Part shown: in pieces, positions 45,785 to 55,294 of the stretch
Layout: each line of letters begins with the position of its first letter
How positions within the stretch are numbered: position 1 is the stretch's first letter
NCBI RefSeq assembly: GCF_014119005.1
Contig: NZ_JACGYX010000001.1
Span: forward strand, 372,001 to 436,000
Source: Psychrobacter sp. GP33
GTDB lineage: Bacteria > Pseudomonadota > Gammaproteobacteria > Pseudomonadales > Moraxellaceae
Direction of reading: 5' to 3'
Length of the DNA stretch: 64,000 bases
The notes under the pieces: model-generated
Told to the model about the DNA's origin: nothing
Seen by the model: the letters and a program-made list of their open reading frames with translations, nothing else
Databases searched by the model: none
Program-made: the position numbers and the translations under genes

Positions 45785-46564
45785 ATGAGTCAGATTCACC
45801 CTACAGCACTCATCTCATCGTCCGCTATAATTGATGATTCCGCGGTCGTTGGTCCGTATTGTATTATCGGTGATGAAGTGACGATTGGTGCTCATACTGT
45901 ACTTCATCGCCATGTTGTGGTATCAAAAAACACGCGAATCGGGCAACATAATGAGATTTATCAGTTTGCAAGTATTGGTGAAGACTCACAAGATTTGAAA
46001 TATGCAGGTGAGCTGACATGGCTAGAGATTGGCGATTATAATACCATTCGTGAAGCCTGTAGTTTTCACCGTGGTACAGCACAAGATAATGGTTTAACTA
46101 AGATTGGCAGTCATAATTTATTCATGGTGAATACTCATGTCGCCCATGACTGTGTCATTGGTGATAACAATGTATTTGCCAATAATGTCGGTATTGCTGG
46201 TCATGTGCATATTGGCAGTCATATTATCGTTGGTGGTAACTCAGGTATTCATCAGTTTTGCCGTGTTGATGACTACAGTTTAATCGGCGGTGCGAGTTTG
46301 ATTTTAAAAGATGTGGCAGCCTTTACGATGGTATCGGGGAATCCTGCTCGTGCGCATGGACTTAATATTGAAGGGATGCACCGAAGAGAGTGGTCGGCTA
46401 AGACTATTGAGATTCTGCGTAAAGGATATTTAACTGTATTTAGATCTGGAATGACCACCGCGCAAGCACTTATTATATTACAAGAAGATCTGCTGTTTAA
46501 AGAGCCTAAAATTCAGCTGCTTATTGACTCTTTGCAGCAGAGCAAACGCGGTGTGGTACGGTAA
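45785..46564 (+). CDS. lpxA: UDP-N-acetylglucosamine acyltransferase
   Basis: LpxA performs the first step of lipid A synthesis, transfer of a hydroxyacyl chain to UDP-GlcNAc. The start ATG 45785 gives SQIHPTALISSSAIIDDSAV, the family N-terminus, and 259 residues; a longer frame from 45722 is unconserved. The hexapeptide beta helix is followed by a C-terminal helical domain (IEGMHRREWSAKTIEILRKG). The catalytic His is in NTHVAHDCVIGDNN, and the Gly-rich GGNSGIHQFCRVD is diagnostic. lpxB, which usually follows, is not here. Confidence 0.96.
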   Translation: MSQIHPTALISSSAIIDDSAVVGPYCIIGDEVTIGAHTVLHRHVVVSKNTRIGQHNEIYQFASIGEDSQDLKYAGELTWLEIGDYNTIREACSFHRGTAQDNGLTKIGSHNLFMVNTHVAHDCVIGDNNVFANNVGIAGHVHIGSHIIVGGNSGIHQFCRVDDYSLIGGASLILKDVAAFTMVSGNPARAHGLNIEGMHRREWSAKTIEILRKGYLTVFRSGMTTAQALIILQEDLLFKEPKIQLLIDSLQQSKRGVVR

Positions 46565-46621
46565 CTTTATATGATATTTAACTTATGTTAAGTAATCTTG
46601 TCATATAAATAAAATCTTTAT

Positions 46622-46649
46622 AAGCCATAACTATTAGTTATGGCTTTTT
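46622..46649 (+). terminator. Terminator of lpxA
   Basis: AAGCCATAAC, loop TATTA, GTTATGGCTT, then TTTTG, about 58 bp after lpxA. The rest of the 312-bp gap to the symporter gene has TATAAT boxes at 46748 and 46813 that may serve it, without clear -35 boxes. Confidence 0.8.
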
Positions 46650-46876
46650 GCGTTTATGGTTGCTTGACTTTTTAGGTCGCTTAGCAGAAACTGAGCGCTT
46701 ATAAGATTGTAAACAATTCTTTCTTAATGTTACTTAATTTTTGCCATTATAATTTTTCTTAGATGGCGACATACTATTAATAGTCGTTTAAGGCTATCAC
46801 ATTGGATAGCGTTATAATATCAGACAAGAATTCACTATTAAATATTTCTTATTAAGAAAGGTAAGAGGACGGCGAA

Positions 46877-48229
46877 ATGGCTATTAATAAACAAGATCAT
46901 GCGCAGTGGAGCTCAAGCTTTGGCTTTACACTAGCAGCAGTAGGCTCAGCAGTTGGACTAGGCAATATTTGGAAGTTTCCTTATATGGTAGGAGAGAGCG
47001 GCGGTTCCGCTTTTGTTATTGCTTACTTATTCTGTATTGCGCTGGTCGGCTTTCCTATCTTGGTGGCTGAGTGGCTCATCGGTCGTCGTGGACAAAAAAA
47101 TCCTATTAATACCTTTAGTGATGTAGCAGCCAGTGAAGGACTGTCGCGCAGTTGGGGCATTGTTGGTTTCACAGGTATTCTTGGAGGGTTTTTAATCCTA
47201 TCGTTTTATAGTGTTATTGGTGGTTGGGCACTTAACTATATTACTAAGGCCGGCTCAGGTAGTTTTGCAGGGCAAGATAGTACAGCGGTTAGTGCAACAT
47301 TTGATGGCATGCTAGCTTCAGCAAGCACATTGTCTATTTGGCATACTGTCTTTATGGTTATTACGGCGTTGATTGTTGGTGTCGGTGTAACCCGTGGTAT
47401 TGAAATGACTGCTAAAGTATTAATGCCTTTATTAGGTGTTATTTTATTCGTCATTGTTGGTTATAACGTGGTAAATGGTGGCTTTATGGAAGCCGTCAAT
47501 TATCTATTTGCGCCTAATTTGAGCAAAATAACGGGTGATGTGATGTTAGCCGCATTGGGTCATGCTTTCTTTACGCTATCTATTGGTATGGGTATCATGG
47601 TGGCGTATGGTTCATATTTAGGTCGTGAAGTAAATCTATTAAAAACGGCACGGACGGTAGTAATTTTAGATACTGTTATTGCCTTAGCTGCTGGTTTAGC
47701 TATTTTCCCAATTATTTTTCATAATGGTCTTGATCCTGCTTCTGGTCCTGGGCTTATCTTTGTCAGTTTGCCGATTGCTTTTGGTAGTATGACGGGCGGT
47801 GCTATTATTGGTACACTGTTCTTTTTATTAATTACCTTTGCAGCAGTAACCTCATCAATCTCTTTACTTGAGCCATCAGTTGAGCTTTTACAAGAACGTA
47901 CGCCGATGAATCGCACGATGTCGACCATTGTAGCAGCTGTTGTTGTTTGGCTATTAGGAATTGCAGCGCTGTTATCCTTTAATCTATGGTCTGACTTCAC
48001 TATCATGGGTAATGGGATTTTTGATATACTTGATAAAATTACCAGTAAGTTCTTACTACCATTAACGGGTCTTGCAGGCATTATCTTTCTTGGCTGGAAG
48101 ATGGATCAGCGCAGTATTCAGCAAGAGCTTAATCTATCGAACGGTGCTTGGACAATATGGCAAATCATCTCTAAATTTGTCGCACCCATTGCCGTAGTTT
48201 TGGTGTTCGTGACTACCTTATTGGGTTAG
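46877..48229 (+). CDS. Sodium-dependent transporter of the NSS (SNF/SLC6) family
   Basis: A 450-residue inner-membrane symporter with about 11 segments, of the LeuT family, importing an amino acid or similar small molecule with Na+. The diagnostic first helix is FTLAAVGSAVGLGNIWKFPY, which lines the Na+ and substrate sites, followed by GESGGSAFVIAYL. Other conserved parts are SVIGGWALNYITKAG, ALGHAFFTLSIGMGIMVAYG and FAAVTSSISLLEPSVELLQE (third Na+-site region). AGAGGAC lies upstream of the ATG. The substrate cannot be told from sequence alone. It stands alone between two terminators. Confidence 0.9.
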   Translation: MAINKQDHAQWSSSFGFTLAAVGSAVGLGNIWKFPYMVGESGGSAFVIAYLFCIALVGFPILVAEWLIGRRGQKNPINTFSDVAASEGLSRSWGIVGFTGILGGFLILSFYSVIGGWALNYITKAGSGSFAGQDSTAVSATFDGMLASASTLSIWHTVFMVITALIVGVGVTRGIEMTAKVLMPLLGVILFVIVGYNVVNGGFMEAVNYLFAPNLSKITGDVMLAALGHAFFTLSIGMGIMVAYGSYLGREVNLLKTARTVVILDTVIALAAGLAIFPIIFHNGLDPASGPGLIFVSLPIAFGSMTGGAIIGTLFFLLITFAAVTSSISLLEPSVELLQERTPMNRTMSTIVAAVVVWLLGIAALLSFNLWSDFTIMGNGIFDILDKITSKFLLPLTGLAGIIFLGWKMDQRSIQQELNLSNGAWTIWQIISKFVAPIAVVLVFVTTLLG

Positions 48230-48265
48230 ACTTTATACTTAGAAAGTAGTGGAAAGTATAGTAAT

Positions 48266-48297
48266 AAAAAGGCTTAAGAATTTCTTAAGCCTTTTTT
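48266..48297. terminator. Bidirectional terminator between the symporter gene and tgt
   Basis: AAAAAGGCTTAAGAA / TTCTTAAGCCTTTTT forms a perfect stem with T-runs in both directions; it serves both converging genes. Confidence 0.9.
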
Positions 48298-48331
48298 TAT
48301 GTCACAAGCAATAAGTAAGAATTAATAAAAA

Positions 48332-49516
<1,185 letters not shown>

Positions 49517-49710
49517 TTAATTATATCATTGCTCAGCATTTTTAGGGCGACAGATATTGACATGATCTTTAGTTCGTATTGTCCTCCTTTAAAAGCAAAT
49601 ACTCACTAAAAGACACAGACACTACGACCATTTGATTGGTAAAGTGAATAAATGAGTTACCGAATATAAGTTAGCTATCAAACCGTACCATATGCCTGCG
49701 GAGACAACGT

Positions 49711-50370
49711 ATGAAAACCGCAATTTATCTATCACTCAGTTTTCTATTATTCATACCAGGAGTTGCTATGGCTACCGAAGAACCTAACTATACCATATTG
49801 GTGAAAACTGAAAACTTTGAACTGCGTCGTTATGATGCGCAAATTGTCGCGCAAACGTGGGTTACTGGTGATCAAGATGCTGCTAGTCGTCAGGGGTTCA
49901 AGACCTTAGCGGATTATATTTTTGGTAATAATAAGGCTGCAAGTGGTAACAGCAGTAAAATTAGCATGACCGCGCCTGTCATGATGCAGCCTCAAGTTGC
50001 TGATGCCAACGTTAAGAAAAGTGAGGCGTCTAAAATCGCCATGACCGCACCTGTTATGGTGAAGCAGGAGGATAATAAGTGGCGTGTTCAGTTTATTATG
50101 CCAAGTAACTACACGATGCAGACGTTACCTAAACCCAATAATCCTGATATTACTATCGCTGAATTACCAGTGAAAAATTATGCCGTGATAAAGTTCTCAG
50201 GGCTGGCTGGCATTCAAAAAGTAGAAGCTAAAACCAAAGAGCTGCAGATATGGATGCAAAGCCAAAAGTTAGTGGGAACAGCAGTTCCGGAGCTCGCACG
50301 TTATAATCCGCCATGGACGTTACCCTTTATGCGTCGTAATGAAATTATGATTGCCTATCAGAAAAAATAA
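49711..50370 (+). CDS. SOUL-family heme-binding protein, exported
   Basis: A 219-residue protein with a Sec signal peptide (YLSLSFLLFIPGVAMA, cleavage before TEEPN) followed by one SOUL domain: NYTILVKTENFELRRYDAQI at the start, GFKTLADYIFGNNKA, then twice the phrase KI-MTAPVM (KISMTAPVMM and KIAMTAPVMV), and the end NPPWTLPFMRRNEIMI. SOUL/HBP proteins bind heme or tetrapyrroles in other organisms. The bacterial role is not settled, and binding here is an inference. It probably acts in the periplasm. It is a single-gene unit between tgt (divergent) and asd (convergent). Confidence 0.88.
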   Translation: MKTAIYLSLSFLLFIPGVAMATEEPNYTILVKTENFELRRYDAQIVAQTWVTGDQDAASRQGFKTLADYIFGNNKAASGNSSKISMTAPVMMQPQVADANVKKSEASKIAMTAPVMVKQEDNKWRVQFIMPSNYTMQTLPKPNNPDITIAELPVKNYAVIKFSGLAGIQKVEAKTKELQIWMQSQKLVGTAVPELARYNPPWTLPFMRRNEIMIAYQKK

Positions 50371-50412
50371 ATACTTTTAGTATTAAAAATGGATTAATCA
50401 TAATACGACCAT

Positions 50413-50441
50413 AAAAAAAGACAGCATCTGCTGTCTTTTTT
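50413..50441. terminator. Bidirectional terminator between the SOUL gene and asd
   Basis: AAAAAGACAGCA, loop TC, TGCTGTCTTTTT: a perfect stem with A- and T-runs on both sides. Confidence 0.88.
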
Positions 50442-50467
50442 ATTGATCACTTAAAAGGTAAAATCGC

Positions 50468-51601
50468 TTAGCTTTTTTGCTCACGGATGATGTTTAGCAT
50501 CCGGCGTAATGGTTCAGCTGCACCCCATAATAGCTGGTCGCCAACGGTAAATGCGCCCAAATACTCACCGCCCATATTAAGCTTACGCAGACGTCCTAGG
50601 GCAACGGTCAATGTACCGGTGACGGCGACTGGCGTTAAACGATTCATGGTTGCTTCTTTATCGTCTTCGACCACATCTAACCACTGGTTACCGCTATTTT
50701 TTAGCGCCGCTTCGATTTCTTCCAAAGGAATATCTTTTTTAAGCTTGATAGTTAAGCCCTGAGCATGGCAGCGCATGGCACCGACACGAACACACATACC
50801 GTCGATAGCAATGTTATTTTCTGCATTATTACCAAGGATTTTATTGGTCTCAACACCGCCTTTCCATTCTTCACGTGACTGCTTGTTTTCCAGTTGTGAG
50901 TCGATATAAGGGATTAAGCTGCCCGCTAATGGCACACCGAAGTACTGTTTAGGGAAGTCAGCTGAACGTTGCGTTTCAGCGATTTTCTTATCAATCTCAA
51001 GTATGGCACTAGCGGGATCAGCAAGCTCATCTTTGACCGCATCACGCAACACACCCATACCATTGATCAGTTCGCGCATATTGTTTGCGCCTGAGCCACT
51101 AGCCGCTTGATACGTCATCGCGCTGACCCATTCTACCCAGCCTTTATTGAACAGCTCACCGATTGCCATGAGCATGAGAGAGACCGTACAGTTACCACCG
51201 ATGAAGTCTTTTTTACCATCGGCAAGTGCGCTATCAATCACGCTACGATTGACAGGGTCTAGGACGATAATACTCTCATCTTCCATACGTAGCGTACTTG
51301 CTGCATCAATCCAGTAGCCTGTCCAGCCACTATCACGTAAAGGTTGATGTACTTCTTTAGTATAGTCGCCACCTTGACATGTGATAATAGCGTCGCAAGT
51401 AGCTAGCGCTTCAATATCATGAGCATCTTTTAATTGGCTTGGACCAATGCCATCAAAACTTGGTGCAGCACCGCCGGCATTACTGGTTGAAAAAAATACG
51501 GGGGTAATGCCCGCAAAATCATTTTCTTCACGCATCCGTTGTATGAGTACTGACCCAACCATGCCGCGCCAGCCTACCAAGCCTACTGTTAAATTACTCA
51601 T
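50468..51601 (-). CDS. asd: Aspartate-semialdehyde dehydrogenase
   Basis: Asd reduces aspartyl phosphate to aspartate semialdehyde with NADPH, the branch point to lysine/diaminopimelate, threonine and methionine. The 377-residue enzyme is of the gram-negative type: NADP loop [18 protein letters not shown], catalytic Cys in [16 protein letters not shown], phosphate-binding [16 protein letters not shown], and the substrate region [20 protein letters not shown] with conserved Arg and His. The start [11 protein letters not shown] is standard. It is a single gene; diaminopimelate from this pathway feeds the same wall that MurU and AmgK recycle. Confidence 0.97.
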   Translation of the reverse strand: MSNLTVGLVGWRGMVGSVLIQRMREENDFAGITPVFFSTSNAGGAAPSFDGIGPSQLKDAHDIEALATCDAIITCQGGDYTKEVHQPLRDSGWTGYWIDAASTLRMEDESIIVLDPVNRSVIDSALADGKKDFIGGNCTVSLMLMAIGELFNKGWVEWVSAMTYQAASGSGANNMRELINGMGVLRDAVKDELADPASAILEIDKKIAETQRSADFPKQYFGVPLAGSLIPYIDSQLENKQSREEWKGGVETNKILGNNAENNIAIDGMCVRVGAMRCHAQGLTIKLKKDIPLEEIEAALKNSGNQWLDVVEDDKEATMNRLTPVAVTGTLTVALGRLRKLNMGGEYLGAFTVGDQLLWGAAEPLRRMLNIIREQKS

Positions 51602-51961
51602 GAAGCCCTGTCCTTAATTTTGGTTATTTATTGTCATACCAACCGATAACAATGCCGGGAATAACGCTAAAAAGCAAGGCATTTTGCATTATTTAAGCAT
51701 GGAAATACTCAATAATTACTCATATTACCCCAACTTTAAGTTATAAAGTCAAATCTACTGACTGATGAAAACGACGTCTAACTATTAGGTAGAAAAAAGT
51801 AACGATAGTGAATAATAAAAGCAATCAGCATGGATTCACAAAACAGCTATCGTGAGTGCAAAAAAATACGCTTATAGTATTCAGATAATTACTGCTATTA
51901 TTGTACATCCACGCCTTCATTCAATCACCCGTTTTTACTTAACGACAGGTTAATAACATTT
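51602..51961. other. Intergenic region asd / EEP gene (divergent starts)
   Basis: A 360-bp gap between divergent genes. It is AT-rich and must hold both promoters, but no pair of boxes stands out. I see no open frame with protein-like sequence, no tRNA and no riboswitch-like structure. Confidence 0.4.
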
Positions 51962-53089
51962 ATGGATTCATCCCTTGTATATTATGGCGTACAGCTGCTT
52001 GCAGGACTGGTAGCTTTTTTGACGGCCTGGGGTTGGTTGCCACTTGATAATTGGTGGGTACGCGGCGTTGAATTCCCTCGTATCCAAATTTTAGTACTGG
52101 GGATTATTGCCTGGATAGGCATGCTGCTGTTTGGTGCCGAATGGCAGTTGACTCAATGGCTATTATTCATAGCACTTAGCATTACCTTACTCTTTCAGCT
52201 GCGCATGGTACTACCTTATACAATACTCTGGAAAAAGGAAGTAGAAAAAGCCCGTATCACCGCGACTAGCAGCGACGATCAACTTAAAATTATGGTCTCA
52301 AATGTTTTAGGCCCAAATAACCAGACCCAAAAGTTGGTTGATTTGGTCAATAAAGAGCAACCAGACATTCTAATTACCCTTGAAACAGATAAAAAATGGC
52401 AACATGCACTTAGCGTCATTGAACCTGATTATCCCTATATGGTTAAAGTACCACTCGATAATTTATATGGTATGCATCTCTACTCTAAGCTTGAACTTAT
52501 TGATCCCGAAGTTAAATATTTGATGATTGATGATATTCCCTCAATTCATACGCAACTGCGATTAAGAAATGACTCTGTTATCTGGTTATACTGCTTACAT
52601 CCGATGCCACCAAGCCCAACAGAAGCCGATAAATCGACTACGCGCGATGCTGAACTTTTAATGGTTGGTCGACATATTAAAGAGCACAATCAAAAAGCGA
52701 TACTAGCAGGTGATTTAAACGATGTGGCATGGTCAAAGACCACGCGCCGCTTTCAGCGTATCTCAGGATTACTCGATCCACGTATAGGTCGGCACTTCAT
52801 CAATACCTTTCATGTTGATTATCCTTTTTTGCGCTGGGCGCTTGATCATATTTTTCATAGCGCTTGTTTTACCCTTGTAGATATGAAGCGCTTGCCTTCT
52901 ATTGGCTCTGACCACTTTCCAGTGCTGACGACTTTACAATACGAGCCAGAAAAAACCAGTGAACAAAAACAGAATGCGCCCACCATGGAGGCGGGAGATA
53001 TTAAAGAGACAGAAAATAAGATAGCTGAAGGTAAAAAGGAAGGTTATAAAGTCTCAAAAGAACATCTGGAAGAAGAAAAAAGCTGCTAA
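51962..53089 (+). CDS. Membrane-anchored endonuclease/exonuclease/phosphatase-family protein
   Basis: A 375-residue protein with three N-terminal membrane segments (LLAGLVAFLTAWGWLPL, ILVLGIIAWIGMLLFG, WLLFIALSITLLFQL) and an EEP domain. Motifs of the fold: LKIMVSNVLGPNNQTQKLVD with the metal-binding Asn, DILITLETDKKW with the metal-binding Glu, ILAGDLNDVAWSKTTRRF with Asp and Asn, and the final pair LDHIFHS and IGSDHFPVLTT with catalytic Asp-His. All active-site positions are present, so hydrolysis of a phosphodiester or phosphomonoester is likely. The substrate, nucleic acid, lipid or other, is unknown. A charged Lys/Glu-rich tail of about 50 residues follows the domain. Confidence 0.85.
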   Translation: MDSSLVYYGVQLLAGLVAFLTAWGWLPLDNWWVRGVEFPRIQILVLGIIAWIGMLLFGAEWQLTQWLLFIALSITLLFQLRMVLPYTILWKKEVEKARITATSSDDQLKIMVSNVLGPNNQTQKLVDLVNKEQPDILITLETDKKWQHALSVIEPDYPYMVKVPLDNLYGMHLYSKLELIDPEVKYLMIDDIPSIHTQLRLRNDSVIWLYCLHPMPPSPTEADKSTTRDAELLMVGRHIKEHNQKAILAGDLNDVAWSKTTRRFQRISGLLDPRIGRHFINTFHVDYPFLRWALDHIFHSACFTLVDMKRLPSIGSDHFPVLTTLQYEPEKTSEQKQNAPTMEAGDIKETENKIAEGKKEGYKVSKEHLEEEKSC

Positions 53090-53218
53090 TAATAAATCGA
53101 TTGTACGTTATAGTTCATAATGAATAAAATAGCGTTCTAATATTTGTAAGCAAAAGCGTACAATAAATAGAGCTTTTAACCTCTATTACTGAACTTCGGT
53201 TTGTCCTATAATACCATC

Positions 53219-53410
53219 ATCAGCACAAGGATATACATGGAAGCAGTGTTGAGAATGTAGTCCTATGAGCAGAGATTAATCTAAGTTTATAGGAACACGT
53301 TTTATGACTTAAGATAAGTCATCATGGAAGATAGAAGAAGAACAACAACAATAATAATATGTAGCCTCAAAGCCCGAACCAATCGCCCTAGGTTCGGGCT
53401 TCTTATTTTG
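53219..53410 (+). ncRNA. Candidate small RNA with an AAN-repeat tract and terminator
   Basis: A TATAAT box at 53207-53212 precedes a 190-bp segment that ends in a perfect terminator (53371-53400 plus T-rich tail). In between are a hairpin TCCTAT/ATAGGA (53261-53294), a hairpin ATGACTT/AAGTCAT (53304-53322) and an unpaired tract of eight AAN triplets (53335-53358: AAG, AAG, three AAC, three AAT). AAN repeats are the known binding pattern of the Hfq distal face and of the Hfq/Crc complex in pseudomonads, whose CrcZ-type RNAs carry such motifs. No plus-strand gene follows, so the terminator would otherwise have nothing to end beyond the EEP gene 280 bp upstream. The tract could also be read as ATG 53324 plus Arg3-Thr3-Ile3, a leader-peptide-like string, but no operon follows. 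Confidence 0.45.
53369..53410 (+). terminator. Strong terminator, end of the candidate sRNA
   Basis: AGCCCGAACC and GGTTCGGGCT form a perfect 10-bp GC-rich stem with a 10-base loop, followed by TCTTATTTTG. Confidence 0.85.
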
Positions 53411-53510
53411 TATCTATTACTAATACAAAATTGTTAGTAAGAATAATAATGGTAATAAGTAAGGACTAACATTCTTTATAAAAACTGATTTTCCCAGATG
53501 ACATTAAATA

Positions 53511-53545
53511 AAAACTGGGCACATACTATGTATGTGCCCAGTTTT
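53511..53545. terminator. Terminator of surA (bidirectional)
   Basis: AAAACTGGGCACATA, loop CTATG, TATGTGCCCAGTTTT is a 15-bp perfect stem with T-runs on both sides, 40 bp beyond the surA stop. Confidence 0.9.
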
Positions 53546-53584
53546 TATTTAAGACTATATAACGCTATTTAGCTACTTTAGTTG

Positions 53585-55063
53585 TTACTCAAACACTTGA
53601 ATATAAGCGCCAGCACGCAATTCTTGCAGCCAGTCTTCTTGTGCTTGCGGAGCTAGGCGCTGATATAGAGCTTGTCTTGCCATAGTACGGCGAGCTTGCT
53701 CACTCACATCATGTTGACGCGTGCCCTCAACCTTAAGAATATGCCAGCCAAATTGAGTTTTAAAGGGCGCTGAGTAATCACCAACCGCAGTCTTTTTCAT
53801 CATCGCTTCAAACGGTCCTATCATGTCCGCTTCGCTGACCCAATCTAAATCGCCACCACGTCCTGCTGAGCCTGGATCATCTGAATACGTGGCTGCAAGC
53901 CCAGCAAAGTCAGCACCTTGGCGTAACTGACTGTACAAATCATTGATTTTTTGTTCAGCAAGGGCGTCAGTTTGTAGCTCATCGACTTTAATCAAAATAT
54001 GACGGGTATGCCACTGCGGTACAATGGTGGTATCGCTTGATTTTTTATTAGCAAGCTTGACGATATCAATACCTTCAGGCGTCACGAGTGGGGCGCTGAC
54101 GCCACCAACCGCAAGCTTAGTTATCTCACTGGCAAGCTCTGTCGGTAACGCTGAAGCTTTATGAAAGCCCATATCCCCACCTTGCAATTCGATAGGATAA
54201 CTACCTTGCACACTGGCAATCGCTGCGGCCACATCCACATTATCCGCTTGCAGTTTTGTACGTAGATTCTGGGCAACTTTTAATGCCGTCGCGCGCTGGG
54301 CATCAGACAGACGACTGTAATCATCAATGTACGGCACGCGCACGTGAATGGTTTGATATTCAGTTTGGTTCAGGCGTTTGGCTTCAGGTGAGGCTAAAAA
54401 GGCATCAATATCTTGCTCGCTGATACGTACACGATTGGAAATTTGACGCTGCTGCAAGGCCTGAATAGCAGCATCTTCGATCAGCTGAGCACGAAAGGTA
54501 GCATAACTACCGGCTTTATTGCTATCTAAACGTTGTTGTAGGGCAGTAATACTATTCAGCCCTTGCGCTTGTGCAATCTGTGCTAGACGCTGATTGATCG
54601 CCGCTTCATCAGGTTTTAGTCCCATGCGATTGATAAGTGATAACTGCAGCTCGCGTAAAATAAGTGAGTTCAATACTTCCGACTGCAACTGGGGCGAGTT
54701 GCTTAACGGTTGCCCAGCGGCTTGGGCACGTGCTTGAGTTTGGGAAATCGCATCCATCAAGTCACTTTTTAAAATCGCATTGTCATTGACTAACGCCAGA
54801 ATGCCGTCACTACTATTGACAGACGTTGGGCTGCTACTCGCACTTTGAGCATTTGTACTTTGCACATCTGTTTTACTTTGAGGGCTTGTGTTTTGAGTGA
54901 CGGTTTTTTGATTACTCTTTGTGGTACTAGGTTTTGCAACAGCAACCTTAGCAGGCTGTTTAACCGTGGCCGCATTGGCGCTAGCGCTAAAAACAAGACC
55001 TGTGCTCATGCCAATGGCAACAAGTACAGCACGATGGGTCTGGTGTAAAGAAAAAAATCTCAT
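53585..55063 (-). CDS. surA: Periplasmic chaperone and peptidyl-prolyl isomerase SurA
   Basis: SurA escorts outer membrane proteins to the Bam complex. The start is set at ATG 55061-55063 (MRFFSLHQTHRAVLVAIGMS), with GAGGAG just upstream; the frame stays open further to 55177 without conservation. A signal peptide ending near SASANA precedes a Thr/Gln/Ser-rich linker, the SurA N-domain (SDGILALVNDNAILKSDLMD, LNSLILRELQLSLINRMGLK) and two parvulin domains. The second is the clearer one (HTRHILIKVDELQTDALAEQ, YSDDPGSAGRGGDLDWVSEA, FGWHILKVEGTRQHD). The mature length of about 465 exceeds the 408 of E. coli through the linker. lptD lies upstream on the same strand, as usual. Confidence 0.94.
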   Translation of the reverse strand: MRFFSLHQTHRAVLVAIGMSTGLVFSASANAATVKQPAKVAVAKPSTTKSNQKTVTQNTSPQSKTDVQSTNAQSASSSPTSVNSSDGILALVNDNAILKSDLMDAISQTQARAQAAGQPLSNSPQLQSEVLNSLILRELQLSLINRMGLKPDEAAINQRLAQIAQAQGLNSITALQQRLDSNKAGSYATFRAQLIEDAAIQALQQRQISNRVRISEQDIDAFLASPEAKRLNQTEYQTIHVRVPYIDDYSRLSDAQRATALKVAQNLRTKLQADNVDVAAAIASVQGSYPIELQGGDMGFHKASALPTELASEITKLAVGGVSAPLVTPEGIDIVKLANKKSSDTTIVPQWHTRHILIKVDELQTDALAEQKINDLYSQLRQGADFAGLAATYSDDPGSAGRGGDLDWVSEADMIGPFEAMMKKTAVGDYSAPFKTQFGWHILKVEGTRQHDVSEQARRTMARQALYQRLAPQAQEDWLQELRAGAYIQVFE

Positions 55064-55294
55064 GATGCTCCTCATCAATATCATTGCTTCGGGTGTCGGG
55101 TAATCAACCAAACTCACCGAACTCAAAATAATATTGTGCATAATATGGTGATGTAAATGTTCATTAGCGCTATTCACGCAAAATGTTTGGAAAAAAGCTA
55201 TATATAATTTTAAAAGTAATCGAAGATTTTGCCAGTCATATGCATATGGTTTTTCTAATCGCGATATGTTTTAACAAAACCATCAATCTGCTTG

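Noticed and set aside
53324-53440. Leader peptide with Arg3-Thr3-Ile3 codons as an amino-acid attenuator
   Set aside because: No biosynthetic gene follows on the plus strand, no good ribosome site precedes ATG 53324, and the triplet run fits an A-rich unpaired RNA tract equally well. Kept only as an alternative within the sRNA finding.
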